Source: Phascolomyces articulosus (taxonomy: Eukaryota; Mucoromycota; Mucoromycetes; Mucorales; Lichtheimiaceae). From it: a DNA stretch of 64,000 bases. The translations under genes were made by a program, and so were the position numbers. The stretch is from NCBI GenBank assembly GCA_025677815.1, contig JAIXMP010000006.1, forward strand, positions 1,550,001 to 1,614,000, read 5' to 3'. Position 1 is the first letter of the stretch; each line of letters starts with the position of its first letter. Below are positions 12,189 through 23,440 of this stretch, one piece after another. Below the pieces are notes generated by a model. The model was not told the DNA's origin. It did no database searches and saw nothing but the letters and a program-made list of their open reading frames with translations.

Positions 12189-13228
12189 CTACATTCCTTT
12201 GGGTTTATTATAGTATTGTTTTGAATCCTTTTCAATGACATATTATAAAAAGAATTGATAGTTAATGATAACTACAAATATTAGGTAGTATATACATATA
12301 CAAGTGTTATTATTTTCCATATAATACGTGTAAATGAAGAAGGATAATGATGTTGATGTTTGTAAACAAATCACACACAAAGAAAAAGAAAGAAATAACC
12401 AATCATGGACAACCCGATCGAAAGGTGTTACATAAAAACGTACTTTTGGTTACACAGTGGTTAGAGCGCCACACACGAAAAACCACACGAAAAAAGCAAC
12501 CAGATCATGCGTGTGTGTTTTAAAGTAATCCATCATCCGCTTGTTACTTAACTCTACACTTGAGATGAATTTCTCTCTCGTGATTAAGTTAATATAGGAT
12601 GATGATGATGATAATGATAATGAAGATGATAATGATAGTTTATAACTTGGTTTGAAACATCATTTAAATAAGTTATAGATGATTGGACAAGTGTGAGAGA
12701 TTATTTTTAGGAGAAAGAAGAACAAGACGCAGGAAAAATAATAATAAGGGGTTAATGTTTATATACTATTGATCTTACTTATTAGTCTAGTTGTCTAGTA
12801 ATAGTAGTAGTAATAGTCTGGTCTATTAGGCTAATGATGAAGATGATTCAATTCATTTTAGCTGAGCCCTTTTTTTTTATATAATGAAAAAAAAAAACTT
12901 GATTTCTTTTTTTTATTATTCTCCTTTTCTCTTTTACTTTTCTTATATTCTGACCTCCCTTTCTTACCCGTTTTTTTTTATTATAAAAAAACTATTAAGC
13001 ATAATAAGAAAGTTGGGTGCCTTTTTTCTTTTACTTTCTTTCTTTAAAAACCTCCCTTCACTTCTTTTTTTTTTTTACTCAAATATAACATATTATAAAA
13101 AAACTCTTCCTCTCCCCTCCCCTTTATTTTGGACCGTTCCTTCTCATTTCAACAAACAAACTTGTAAAAAAGACAACAGCCTTTTACTATTATTGGTACC
13201 GAATATCTTACTTTTAGAAATATAACAA

Positions 13229-15544
13229 ATGGTCTCAATGGGTGCATTACCACCACCAATAACTCAAACGTCATTACACCAACTACCACTTCAACCTTTT
13301 ATGCCAAATACAACGACACCAACACCACCTACCACTTCCACACTCAATAATAGCAATACAAATAGTACATTATATAATGCTCTGCTGACCAATGGTTCAA
13401 GTACCCCGACCAACAATAACACGTCTACTTTATTATGTAGTACGGGTGATTATATGATGAATACTCAAACGAATGAAGATATCTCAACCATTTTTGTCGT
13501 CGGGTTTCCAGAAGATATGCAAGAACGCGAGTTCCAAAACATGTTTATCTTTTCTCCCGGTTTTGAAGCGGCTACTCTCAAGATTCCAAGTAAAGATTTG
13601 GAGGATGATTTACCAACTACTACTACTACAACTACTACTACAACTACTTCGACATCGAATAATAATAATATGAATAGTGGTCGAAAACAAATCGTAAGTT
13701 TTTTATGACGATAAATGAAAATTTAGGATGATTGGAAGAGAGTTTTCTCTCCTTTTCTTTTTTATATACTGGGTGCAAAAAAAATTAATTGAATTGAATT
13801 GAATCATGCATTTTTTTTAAACGTGTGGTATGATCGGATTTCTTTTAATATAGATCGGTTTTGCAAAGTTTCATTCGCGATCAGAAGCTTTAGAAGCAAG
13901 AGATACACTAAGTGGTCGTAAAGTGGATGCGGAAAAAGGCTCAGTTTTGAAAGCAGAAATGGCGAAAAAGAACCTGCATACAAAACGGGGTCTTTCTAGT
14001 GAACAACAAAAACAACAGCAGCAACAACAACACGCAGGAGTTGTAGTACCAACACACACACCAGCAATCGTAGCAGCAGCAGCAGCCGCGGCAGCAGCAG
14101 CTTCAGTAGGAGGTGGAAATAATAATAATAATAATGGAGGAACGGGAGCTGGTATGGGAGGAGGAGGAATGGGAGGTAATAATAATAATGGAGGAGGTAT
14201 CGTAATACCTCCACCACCACCATCACAACAACAACAACAACAACAACAACCATCATCAGGAGTTGTACCTGTACCAACACAATCATATCCTCAACCGCAA
14301 CAAAAACGGTATCCTACAACACCCTATGAAGCCTTTTATTCAGTTCCTTTACCTGTCACTTCACCAGAACATCATCCCTTAGACTTTGGTTTTCCTGATA
14401 ATCCTCAACAACAACATCAACGCCCATCTTCAACAGACCGAGCTGCGTCTATGGGAGATATTTATAGTCTTACCAATAATACAACAAATGGAAATAATAA
14501 TAATGGTAATACGAACGGGAACCATATCAATGGTAACGGTAACGGCCGACCTAGTTTTTTTAATCATCGATACAGTTTATTTGACATGGATACCACGGCT
14601 ACTTCACCCCCTCTTCCTCCACTTCATATCGGTAATAATGGGAATAATATCATGGTAGAGAATATCATGTGTCAATCCATTTCATCGTCTCAACAACACT
14701 CGTTGGTAACTTCACCTACCACGGCACCTGCACCTTTATCCAGTGTTTTGGAAGAAGTCTATCAACAGCAGCCTTCCCCTCCTTTACCTCAACCTTCCCT
14801 TTCTGCTTCTTCTACTTCACATCATTTTCATTCCCATCATCCCAACTATCATCCAAACTATCATCATCACCCTTCGGATTTATCTGCGGCATTAAACGCC
14901 AGATTAAACGGACTTTCGATCAATACTACATCACCTGTCGTAAGCAATGGTGGACTTCCATCGCCGCCTGGTGTTACCTCACCTACTCATTATCGAAGCC
15001 TTTTTGGTACCATGGGTACAACGACGACGGCAAATACTATTAACAATAATAGTAATATTAGCCATTGTGTCAATGGAATCAATGGTAATGGTGGTGGACC
15101 CATCAGCACTTTGTCGACGACAACAACCATATCTTCTTCGATGGATCAAAATAATCCTCCTTGCAATACATTGTATGTAGGGAACTTGCCGCCCAATACC
15201 AATGAAGAAGAATTAAGAATGATGTTTGCTAAATGTATTGGTTTTAAACGATTATCATTTAAAAGTAAAGCCAATAATGGACCCATGTGTTTTGTCGAAT
15301 TTGAAGATGTGGCATGTGCAACCCAAGCCCTTCATGAGTTGTACGGGAACCCATTAAGTAATTCGGTCAAGGGCGGTATTCGTCTCTCGTTTAGCAAGAA
15401 TCCTCTTGTAAGTTTTTACTGATATAAATGGATCCTAAAAAAAGAAAAATATTCATTGTTTGTTGAATTATTATATAGGGTGTACGTCAACCCTCTTTCC
15501 CAGGAATGTATCGACGTGAAAGCTTATCCATGTTTGATGTTTAA
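13229..15544 (+). CDS. Whi3/Scw1-type two-RRM RNA-binding protein
   Basis: Three exons (13229-13693, 13854-15407, 15479-15544) encode 694 aa. RRM1 starts near residue 87 ([12 protein letters not shown] as RNP2, QIIGFAKF as RNP1); its loop holds a run of 11 threonines and an Asn tract. A long middle region has poly-Gln, poly-Ala, Gly/Asn and His tracts. RRM2 (about 593-673) has [27 protein letters not shown] and the hallmark ending [18 protein letters not shown], which is typical of yeast Whi3 and fission yeast Scw1. Those proteins bind mRNA, restrain G1 cyclin expression and affect cell wall or morphogenesis; the Gln-rich parts can drive condensation. The start is the first ATG after a pyrimidine-rich leader. 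The second intron lies inside the conserved SKNPLGVR motif. The exact biological role here is inferred from family membership. Confidence 0.9.
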
Positions 15545-17794
15545 TAATACATACACACACATACGACATATACGCAGTATAATGCATACACATAATATAC
15601 ACAAAACAACAACATAGTTTACACACAACACATTCATAAAAATCATCTGCATTTTTTTTTTTCAAAAAAAAAAAGACACATTTATTTTCATCAACCATTA
15701 ACAACAAATTTCACAACAAAAGGAAAAAAGAGACCGTATACTTTTTTTATATACAACTTAACCATTCTTATTCACATATATATATACACACATAACACAG
15801 CAAACAACATAACTCACAATTTCACACAACTTTGACATATTATTTTTTTTAAGAAAAAACAACAGTAACCACAAATGAATATTACACTCTCACACTACAT
15901 AACCATTATTTCAATCAAACTCTAAGAGGCATTTTTTCTTTTCTTTTTTTGCATGTACAGCTTCGATCAAATTCCTCTCTCTTTTTACCATATAACGCAA
16001 TCAACATAACAAACAGTTCTTATTCCTTCATCACCTTATTATTATACACTCACACTCACACACATACATTACATAACATGTTATAGTAGTTTTTTCCCAC
16101 TTTTTCACCTTTCATATATTTTATACATCATTACATATTATTATTATCATTACTATTATTTTATATTATTATACATATCAATATAACTCTTATTATTATT
16201 ATTATTCCATATTCTATATATATCTATTAACAACTATTATTATCGTCTTGTTTTTCAAGTGAGTGCTCGTGTTTATATTTGAATATGCAAAAAAAAGAGA
16301 GATAGATTATGCATTATCAATGGTGGGACAACAAAAAAAAGATGCATTCATTTCACATACACAAATATTATAATCACTGACTGATCGACACGCTGCTTCT
16401 TTTTTCCATTGGATGCATTTGAGATGTATACTTTAATTAAGTAGAATGATGGAATTTTGACAGAGATCCATATAATACCATATCAATGCACAGAAAGAAA
16501 AGGAAATTTTGTCTATTTTTTGGCCATGCCTTTATCCCAAAGATATGTATTCTGTATTGATGGATGGGGAAACAAGTAATCAACAACATGTATCAATTAG
16601 AGTATATTGTCATATGAATTCTTTGTGTTGCTTCAACCAAAAAAGAAGGTTTTTCAATTTGAATTTCGAGAGTGAAACGACCGGCAAGCAAATATAAACT
16701 TTAAATGTTGTTACTTGATAAAGAACGGACGATTTGATATAGAAGAATGAAGAAAATAACAGAAATAATTATAAGGCTGACTTCCACTTGTATAGTAGTA
16801 ACATTATAAAGATATAATTATTTGGTAGGATATAAATTCACCATGTCGTTTCGTTCGTTGCCTAACGTGGTACCACGTATCAACATGTGTGATGTGATGT
16901 TGTTCATCTCCGATCCAAGATGTGTTATAATAATGATGACCGAGAGAGAGGAGAAAACTTATGTAGGACAAGCAACAAATTCATGAATCTTGATATCATT
17001 ATTGAATAGAGTGACCGTTATTCTATTCCATTAGGATCATGGCAGCTAGTAAAAATAAGTTTAATTTGAATTGGAATGGAATGGAATGGGATAGGTTTTG
17101 AAGGGGGGGGTTGACATTGATGAAAATTACTCTGATGATAAGAAAAAAGAATAATGAAAGGTGAGACACTGGGCATTTTTTTTATATAACAATTTTTTGA
17201 CCTAGGGTAGTCAAAATCTACGGACTTTAGATAACAACCCTACTGGGGAAAACCTCAGTATTCCTCCTATATAATCAATAATAAATGAAACTTACCTTTT
17301 ACTCTCCCAATACTACATATGAGTCTATAAGGTTTTAATAGAAAATGATGAATTATGATGGATAAAAAAAGGGTCCCTGAAAAGAATTGGAATTGTCAAT
17401 CCAAAAGGAAAAATCTATTAAACGCTGGGATTTCTAAAATATAAAAGAATATGATGTTTTTTTGGGGTTACAAAAAAAGGTGGTAGTTAAGGTTTATGAG
17501 TTTAAAGACACTAATAAAAAAAAAGAAGGTTCGTGTGCTTTGTGATGTGCGTGGGCGGGGTAGAAAGGTTAAAGCAAATACCCCTTCTTGGGGTTTTTGC
17601 TGTCATTCGGTCCGGTACTTTTTCCCAAAAAGCCACTGTTTTCTATAAATTGGACAATCACTCGGCGGATTTCTGTTCTGCTTTTTTTTTTCTTCTTTTC
17701 TTTTTTATTTCTACAACTCATAAACCAAATCTTATTTTCGAGGCGCGTAATCTAAATCGATCGCCCCTCATTATTTCAAGAGACTAACAAAACG
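15545..17794. other. 3' flank of Whi3-like gene and INO1 promoter region
   Basis: No gene is supported in this 2.2 kb. The first part (15545-16260) is a G-poor, CA/TA-rich stretch that is probably a long 3' UTR. The rest is A/G-rich spacer. A C/G-run hairpin (TACCCCTTCTTGGGGTTTTT, 17579-17598) lies about 200 bp before the INO1 leader intron. A pyrimidine-rich block at 17680-17720 probably marks the INO1 transcription start region. Confidence 0.55.
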
Positions 17795-17967
17795 GTAAGT
17801 TGACATATATACTGGGGAATGGGAGAGGAGAGGAGGATTAAAAATGGCACACGCGTGTATGTGGCAAGCATTGGATAATGAACGTGTTTCAAAGAAAGGA
17901 AGGAAGGAGGGAGGACCAACGATGATCATTTGTTTTGAAAACTAAATGTTATTGATATACAATCTAG
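17795..17967 (+). other. 5' UTR intron of INO1
   Basis: A GTAAGT donor at 17795 (after AACAAAACG) and a TCTAG acceptor at 17966-17967 bound a 173 bp segment about 100 bp before the INO1 start codon. Leader introns are common in highly expressed fungal genes. The call depends on splice-site match and position; transcript data would settle it. Confidence 0.6.
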
Positions 17968-18067
17968 TTTGCCAATCTCTTATCTTCCAACCATAACCCG
18001 CACAGAGGACATCGGCGTTGCAGTGACAGACCTAAAAAGTTCAATTAAGAAAAACAGTAATACAATA

Positions 18068-19834
18068 ATGGCTCCTCCACACGCTGAAGATTTCACTGCT
18101 ACTCCTACTGCCTCTGCAAGCGCTCCCAAGCCTTTGTTCAAGGTAAACTCGGACCTCGTCGAGTACACTGATTCGCATATCTTATCCAAGTATGCCTATT
18201 CCAACACTATTGTCAACAAGCAAGCCGATGGTTCATTGGTCGTTGAGCCTGTTGAGCAAGTTTACCATTTCAAGACTGACCGTGTTGTTCCCCGCGTTGG
18301 GTAAGTTTTTTTTATATACATGTGTCCCCTCTCTCTATCTCTTGCAAACAGTATATATATATTGATTGGGAAAAGGAAGAAGAGAAGGGAATAGAAAGTG
18401 GTTTATAAAAAAAATAAAGATGAAATGATGACTCATCATCTTTTTTTTTTCCTCATTTATGAATTTCATAGTTTGATGATGGTCGGTTGGGGTGGTAACA
18501 ATGGTACCACATTGACTGCCTCCATTCTTGCTCACAAGCATGATTTGACCTGGCGTACCAAGAGCGGCGAACACAAGGCCAACTACTTTGGTTCTGTGAC
18601 GCAAGCTTCGACTGTTCGTTTGGGTGTGACCCCCGAAGGTGAAGATATCTATGTCCCCTTATCCAAGATGCTTCCTATGGTCGACCCCACCGATTTGGTG
18701 ATCAGCGGTTGGGATATCTCTGGCAAGAACTTGGGTGATTCCATGAACCGTGCTCAAGTCCTTGAATACGATTTGCAACGTCAAGTGTATGATGAAATGA
18801 GTAAGATGACTCCCTTGCCTTCCATCTATTATCCTGATTTTATTGCTGCCAATCAATCTGACCGTGCCGATAACTTGATCCCTGGTGATGATAAGCGCAA
18901 GCATGCTGATTTGATCCGTAAAGATATCCAAGAATTCAAGGCTGCCAACAATCTCGACAAGGTCGTGGTTGTCTGGACCGCCAACACTGAACGTTATGCT
19001 GAATTGATCCCTGGTGTCAATGATACAGCTGATAACTTTTTGAAGGCTGTGGCTGAATCCCATGACGAAGTTGCTCCTTCCTCCATCTTTGCTTTGGCTT
19101 GTATTGAAGAAGGTGTTCCTTTCATCAACGGTTCTCCTCAAAACACCTTTGTCCCTGGTTTGATTGAATTGGCTGAACGTGAACGTGCTTTCATTGGTGG
19201 TGATGATTTCAAGTCGGGTCAAACCAAATTCAAGTCCGCCATTGTCGACTTTTTGGTCAACGCCGGTATCAAGCCTGTTGCTATCACTTCTTACAACCAT
19301 CTTGGTAACAATGATGGTAAGAACTTGTCTTCTCACAAGCAATTCCGTAGTAAGGAAATTTCCAAGTCTACTGTGGTTGATGATATGGTCGCTGCCAATG
19401 ATATTCTTTACAAGCCTGGAGAACATCCTGATCACACCGTCGTTATCAAGTACGTTCCCTCTGTCGGTGATTCCAAGCGTGCTTTGGATGAATACGAATG
19501 TGATATCTTTATGGGTGGTCGTCAATCCATTTCCATTTACAACATTTGTGAAGATTCCTTCTTGGCTTCTCCTTTGATCATTGATCTTGTTGTTCTTGGT
19601 GAATTGCTTACTCGTATCCAATACAAGACTGGTGAAATGACCAAGTTCAGCTCTTTCCACAGTGTCATGTCTCTTTTGAGTTACATGTTGAAGGCCCCTA
19701 TGGTCTCTCCCAACACTCCCGTTGTCAATGCTCTTGGTAGACAACGCTCCGCTATTGAAAACATTATGCGTGCTTGTGTTGGTTTGGCTCCTAACAACGA
19801 AATGGGTCTTGAACACAAGATCTGGAAGCAATAA
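18068..19834 (+). CDS. INO1: inositol-3-phosphate synthase (myo-inositol-1-phosphate synthase)
   Basis: Two exons (18068-18300, 18472-19834) encode 531 aa, the usual size for fungal Ino1. The enzyme converts glucose-6-phosphate to 1L-myo-inositol-1-phosphate in an NAD-dependent reaction in the cytosol, the first step toward inositol, phosphatidylinositol and inositol phosphates. Visible signatures are the NAD-binding [10 protein letters not shown] (from about residue 83), [10 protein letters not shown], the [11 protein letters not shown] block, [14 protein letters not shown] with catalytic-region lysines, and the C-terminal NMRACVG-like segment ([19 protein letters not shown]). The start ATG follows an in-frame leader without other ATGs and is preceded by the probable leader intron. 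Codon choice is strongly biased (GGT, AAG, GTC, CTT), consistent with high expression. The gene converges on GET4 with only 271 bp between stop codons. Confidence 0.97.
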
Positions 19835-20105
19835 ATCCATTGCCCTTTATTTATTTTTATCTCCAATTTGAAATAAATTCATTTTGAAAAAGCAGAATTT
19901 TCGATTCTGTTTGTTATCTCTAAAACCATCTTCTTTTTTCATTTGTGTGTTTGTTTGCGTGTGCAGGTCTGTGATAATATGCAAGGTATAATCCTATGGA
20001 TTTGAAAGGAGTTTTTTTTTTTACAAAAAAGAAAGTTTTTCAATTTTTATTAACTATTATATTATTTTTTTAATTAAAAATGAATGAATTGAAAATGATA
20101 TATAA

Positions 20106-21631
20106 TTAATCTAATTCCATGCCTCCTTGCCTTGAACCACCCGTCACTTGACGTTGTTGAGGTTGTGGTGGACCACCAGCAAACAAACTACTCATCAAAT
20201 CTTGAAGCATATTGCCTTGTTTTCTGGGTCGAGGGATTTGGAAAAACACTTCACCAATATCATCCAATAATTCTTCAAATCCTTTTTGTTCCTGACTCAA
20301 AGGTTTATAAGATTCTCTCAATTGTTGGAAAAGAGGAGAAGCATCGCGTTGTACTGTCAATAATACAAGACGTGTAAAGTTGAGCCAGCTATCGGTGTAT
20401 ACAGGTTCGGTTTCAGGTTCATCTGCAGGAGCTCGACGTACTTTGGCTTCGGTATCTGCCTTTTCGGGTTGAGCGGATTCAATGAATTGTGTATAGGCCA
20501 AGGTAGCATGATGAATGTTCTTCATGGCCAATAATCTAATAAAAAAACATTGTGTGAATATTTCATCTCCCTTCAATATCCCTTGTCCTCTTTTCCTTCC
20601 AATCCCTTCCTGAAATTGTTGAAAACTAGATCACTTTACTGGAAAACAACGCGTGCAATATAAAGACCAGGAAGGGTATTATCACTTTCAGATTGAGACC
20701 AACTTGCTGCTACTTTACCCAAAGTGACAGCACTTTGATCTGTTCCCACTAACAAATGTTCTTCTGCTCGTGCATAACGTTGTTCTATTATATAATAAAT
20801 GAATCATCTTTCTTTCATTAACAGGGAGCCTCTTCTATCCATCAATTGACATTCATCGACCTTTAATTCCCTTTTGTTCCTTTTTTTCAAACTTACCATG
20901 ATAATACATGGTACCAACATAATCGTGCAATTCTGGATCACCTTCTCGATATTCACCATGTTTTTGTGTCCAGCTATATAACAGATTTATAAATATCAAT
21001 CATTCACATCCTCATCCTGTATACAGTCGCAATTATTGTTATTACCTGAAGGCATTATGAATAAAAGTCTTACGACCTGGTTCGTCTGATGGGTACAAAC
21101 TGAGTAACTCTACAACACGGTCTTTTTTTGGTTGTTTGTTCAATCCAATACACCAACGTTAATTCAATGAAGAATAAAGAGAGCATGAAGCCGTCAAATT
21201 AAAAAACAATAACCTTACCTAATGTTTTTTCATCGACAGCAATGTTACCAAGGTTATAGGTATCCAACATGTAGTTGGCCAAGTCGGATCCCGAAGCATA
21301 TTGTTTGTGTTGCATTAAAGACACAGCACCATCGTGTAAAAGGTGAATGGATTTGGTATATTTTTGTTGCTTATTATATCTATTATTGAGGAACAAAAGA
21401 TGGTCATAATAGAAGGGTTTATTTAATAAAAAAAACAAATTGTAATCAGGGACACGCGTTCACACTTTTTCATGGACGATCGGGAAAGGAACAAGAAAAT
21501 ATAAAATAATAATAATAATTACTGCACCTGCGAGCAACCGTGCGATACATTTGATGAGCTTCATAATAGTTCCCACCACTCACGGAATCTTTTAGCTTTT
21601 GTAACGTCTTTTCAGTACCTTTATGTGCCAT
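20106..21631 (-). CDS. GET4: Golgi-to-ER traffic protein 4 (Get4)
   Basis: Six exons on the minus strand (21631-21528, 21379-21219, 21121-21046, 20973-20897, 20784-20640, 20535-20106) join in one frame to give 330 aa, close to yeast (312) and human (327) Get4. The protein begins MAHKGTEKTLQKLKDSV and continues as an alpha-helical TPR-like solenoid with YEAHQMYRTVARRYNKQQKY, GSDLANYMLDTYN, LLSLYPSDEPGRKTFI and DPELHDYVGTMYYHE. It ends in a Gln/Gly-rich tail. In yeast Get4 binds Get5 and passes tail-anchored membrane proteins from Sgt2 to the Get3 ATPase for insertion into the ER. The third exon needs an acceptor within a short A-run (AAAAAAAG), chosen because it restores the conserved DRVVELLSLYP reading. 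Upstream sequence has no recognised regulatory site. Confidence 0.93.
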
Positions 21632-23093
21632 GATGAAAAGGTGGTGATTCTTTTTTCTCCAAAAAAAAAAAAAGGTTGTAGAAGAAAATCAGAAAATAAA
21701 AGAAAAGCTTGGGTTTGCGGTACTTTTTGCAAAAGAAAAAATCATCATCACGCACACACGTGCATAAGTCACCCTCACCCAAAATTAGTAACTCTATTAT
21801 TGTGCACAAAAACCACTTCAAGAAAAGATATACTAAGCTAGCGGATTAATTCCTTTAATCCTCATATAAGCTTATCAAAAAAAAGTAGGTACTATGTGAG
21901 AGAAGAAACCGTAAAAGAAGAATTCTTTGGTAGTAATATGACTGCACCATCCAGTAATAATTAAAGCTATTATTATCCATTTTTGTATATAAACAATCAC
22001 ATCTACTACTAAGCCAACTCACTTATAGCAACAACAATCGAGTGATCTTTAATTTTTTCAAACGTAAAATTTTAGTAAATAATGAATAAAATATATGTGT
22101 GTAGTATGGTTGGTTTATAAAACAGCCAAGAAAACCGAACATGGAGACAATGTTTTCGTCCATCAGATAAACCGCCCGTACCGGTTGAAAAAAGAACAAA
22201 CAAAAAGAAGACCCATATTTGCTCAAAATATGCTTGTGGCGCGATCCTTGGCATCATTGTTTTGCTTTTTTTCGGATAATGATGGTGAAATTCTCTCCAA
22301 CATCTGGTACTAGAACATGATACTAAGAAGAAAGAAAGATCTTTTCTTAAAAAACACAAATATTACACCTTTTCTTGCCCCGTTATTATTACTGACACTT
22401 ATACCAATTTCAGCAGGACATCTGGTAACATGTTTTCAAAAAAAAAACCAGTAATAATTATTTGAATCATAGATAGATTTTTTTTTTGTTATATGAATAA
22501 ACATAAACAATTGTGCCGACAATGACGAAAATAATGAAAAACTAGGTGTGCCTGGTTTTGTGTTTGACATGTCTCGGTTCTTTGATTGAAAAAGAAGTTG
22601 GATAGTAGAAAGAGAAGAATAAATGCTTCGATCGAACATGCGTCAAAATGACACATTGATAAAAAAACATGACATCAAAATGATGACACGTGATCAACGA
22701 CATTGCCATTCGTTTGTGTGTGTTATGTGCGCCTGTATGCGCCAAACCTAGAACTGGGAAAGTTACAATGGTCAATGGAGCATCCCGGAACTCTTATTCA
22801 CTTGGATCCTTGTTCAACAAATCCAATCACCAAATCTTGCTTAGCTTCCCCCCACTCTTTATCCACTTGTGTTTGTTAAAAATATGTCAACCTTTTCCTT
22901 TTTTATGCTTGGCAGGCTCGTTCTTCTTTCTTGTAAACAGTAATTGAATCCCTAATATGATACCATGTTTCCCGATCAAGTCTAAATGTTATTTTCCTAA
23001 GCTTTACTATCATTATGTCAATGTCTATTTTTTTTGCTGTAAAATTTCTTTTTGCGCCACTACTAATAGTCGCCAACAACGAGGCTCAAATGG
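21632..23093. other. intergenic, GET4 promoter side to first WWE unit
   Basis: No gene supported. Sequence is AT-rich with A/T homopolymers and several GCGC-containing words (GTGGCGCGATCC at about 22237, TGTGCGCCTGTATGCGCC at about 22727). The right end is the promoter of the first WWE-like gene. Confidence 0.5.
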
Positions 23094-23100
23094 TATAAAA
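23054..23100 (+). promoter_or_regulatory. promoter of WWE-like gene 1
   Basis: TATAAAA at 23094-23100 lies 140 bp before the ATG. Forty bases above the TATA box starts GCGCCA (23054), followed after 8 bases by AGTCG (23068-23072). The same two words at the same 40-bp distance occur before gene 3. The leader then runs to the ATG without an upstream start codon in a good context. Confidence 0.6.
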
Positions 23101-23233
23101 GGAGGGAAAAAAAAGAGTGATTTACGATCATTACAATATTATTTCTATTATAAACAACAAACAACAAGCAAATCCAACAAAACACATAACCTCTACTTCT
23201 CTTAATTTATCTTTCATCTTATTCATCATCCAC

Positions 23234-23440
23234 ATGGCAATCTGGGTCTACCAAGCAGGAAATCAATGGGTACCTCTCGATCGTGAAAGTAGTGATCGCG
23301 TTGAAAATTACTGGCGACATTATCAATCTGGACCTATCTTTGTTCATCGTCGTTACCCCGCCTATGTTTACCCTGCAGCTTTAACGCTTCAATTTAATGG
23401 AACTGGTGTTCGTGCAGCCATTGCAAGAAAAGGAATGTAG
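23234..23440 (+). CDS. small stand-alone WWE-like domain protein 1
   Basis: An intronless 68-aa ORF that is essentially one domain. It starts MAIWVYQAGNQWVPLDRES and has the WWE-type pattern: Trp-x-Tyr, Gly-Asn-x-x-Trp, an Asp and Ser pair, a short helix (RVENYW), two beta segments (PIFVHRR, PAYVYPAALTLQF) and a final AIARK. In WWE domains such as that of RNF146 the matching positions form the half-barrel that binds ADP-ribose units, and the terminal Ile-x-Arg is conserved. A Gln (LTLQF) aligns with a ligand-contacting Gln of RNF146, and it is kept only in this copy. No signal peptide or membrane segment. The family call is from pattern recognition and has not been tested against a profile. 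Confidence 0.72.
   Translation: MAIWVYQAGNQWVPLDRESSDRVENYWRHYQSGPIFVHRRYPAYVYPAALTLQFNGTGVRAAIARKGM

Larger units (their letters stand above)
9006..13228. other. 4.2 kb gene-free region before the Whi3-like gene
   Basis: No protein-coding gene is supported. Open frames here are short and low in complexity. It contains one copy of a dispersed repeat (9650-9840), a perfect short hairpin (12170-12188) and, from about 12880, a long pyrimidine-rich tract on the plus strand that is probably the 5' leader or core promoter of the RNA-binding protein gene starting at 13229. A segment at 9440-9480 shares TTATAAATAATAGAC with 11970-11985, hinting at further decayed repeats. Confidence 0.6.

Noticed and set aside
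12455..12490. tRNA-like segment with ACAGTGGTTAGAGCGC resembling a D-arm / A box
   Set aside because: No matching acceptor stem, anticodon arm or TTCRA-type B box follows within 90 bases, so a tRNA gene is not supported. No convincing tRNA or rRNA was seen elsewhere in the window.
12884..13225. 113-codon open frame immediately upstream of the Whi3-like gene
   Set aside because: Pyrimidine-rich leader or promoter sequence translated as Phe/Ser/Leu; same frame does not continue into the gene and no domain is visible.
18659..19840. 393-codon open frame antisense to INO1
   Set aside because: It is a by-product of the strong codon bias of INO1 on the other strand; it has no recognisable domain and lacks its own promoter or splice evidence.
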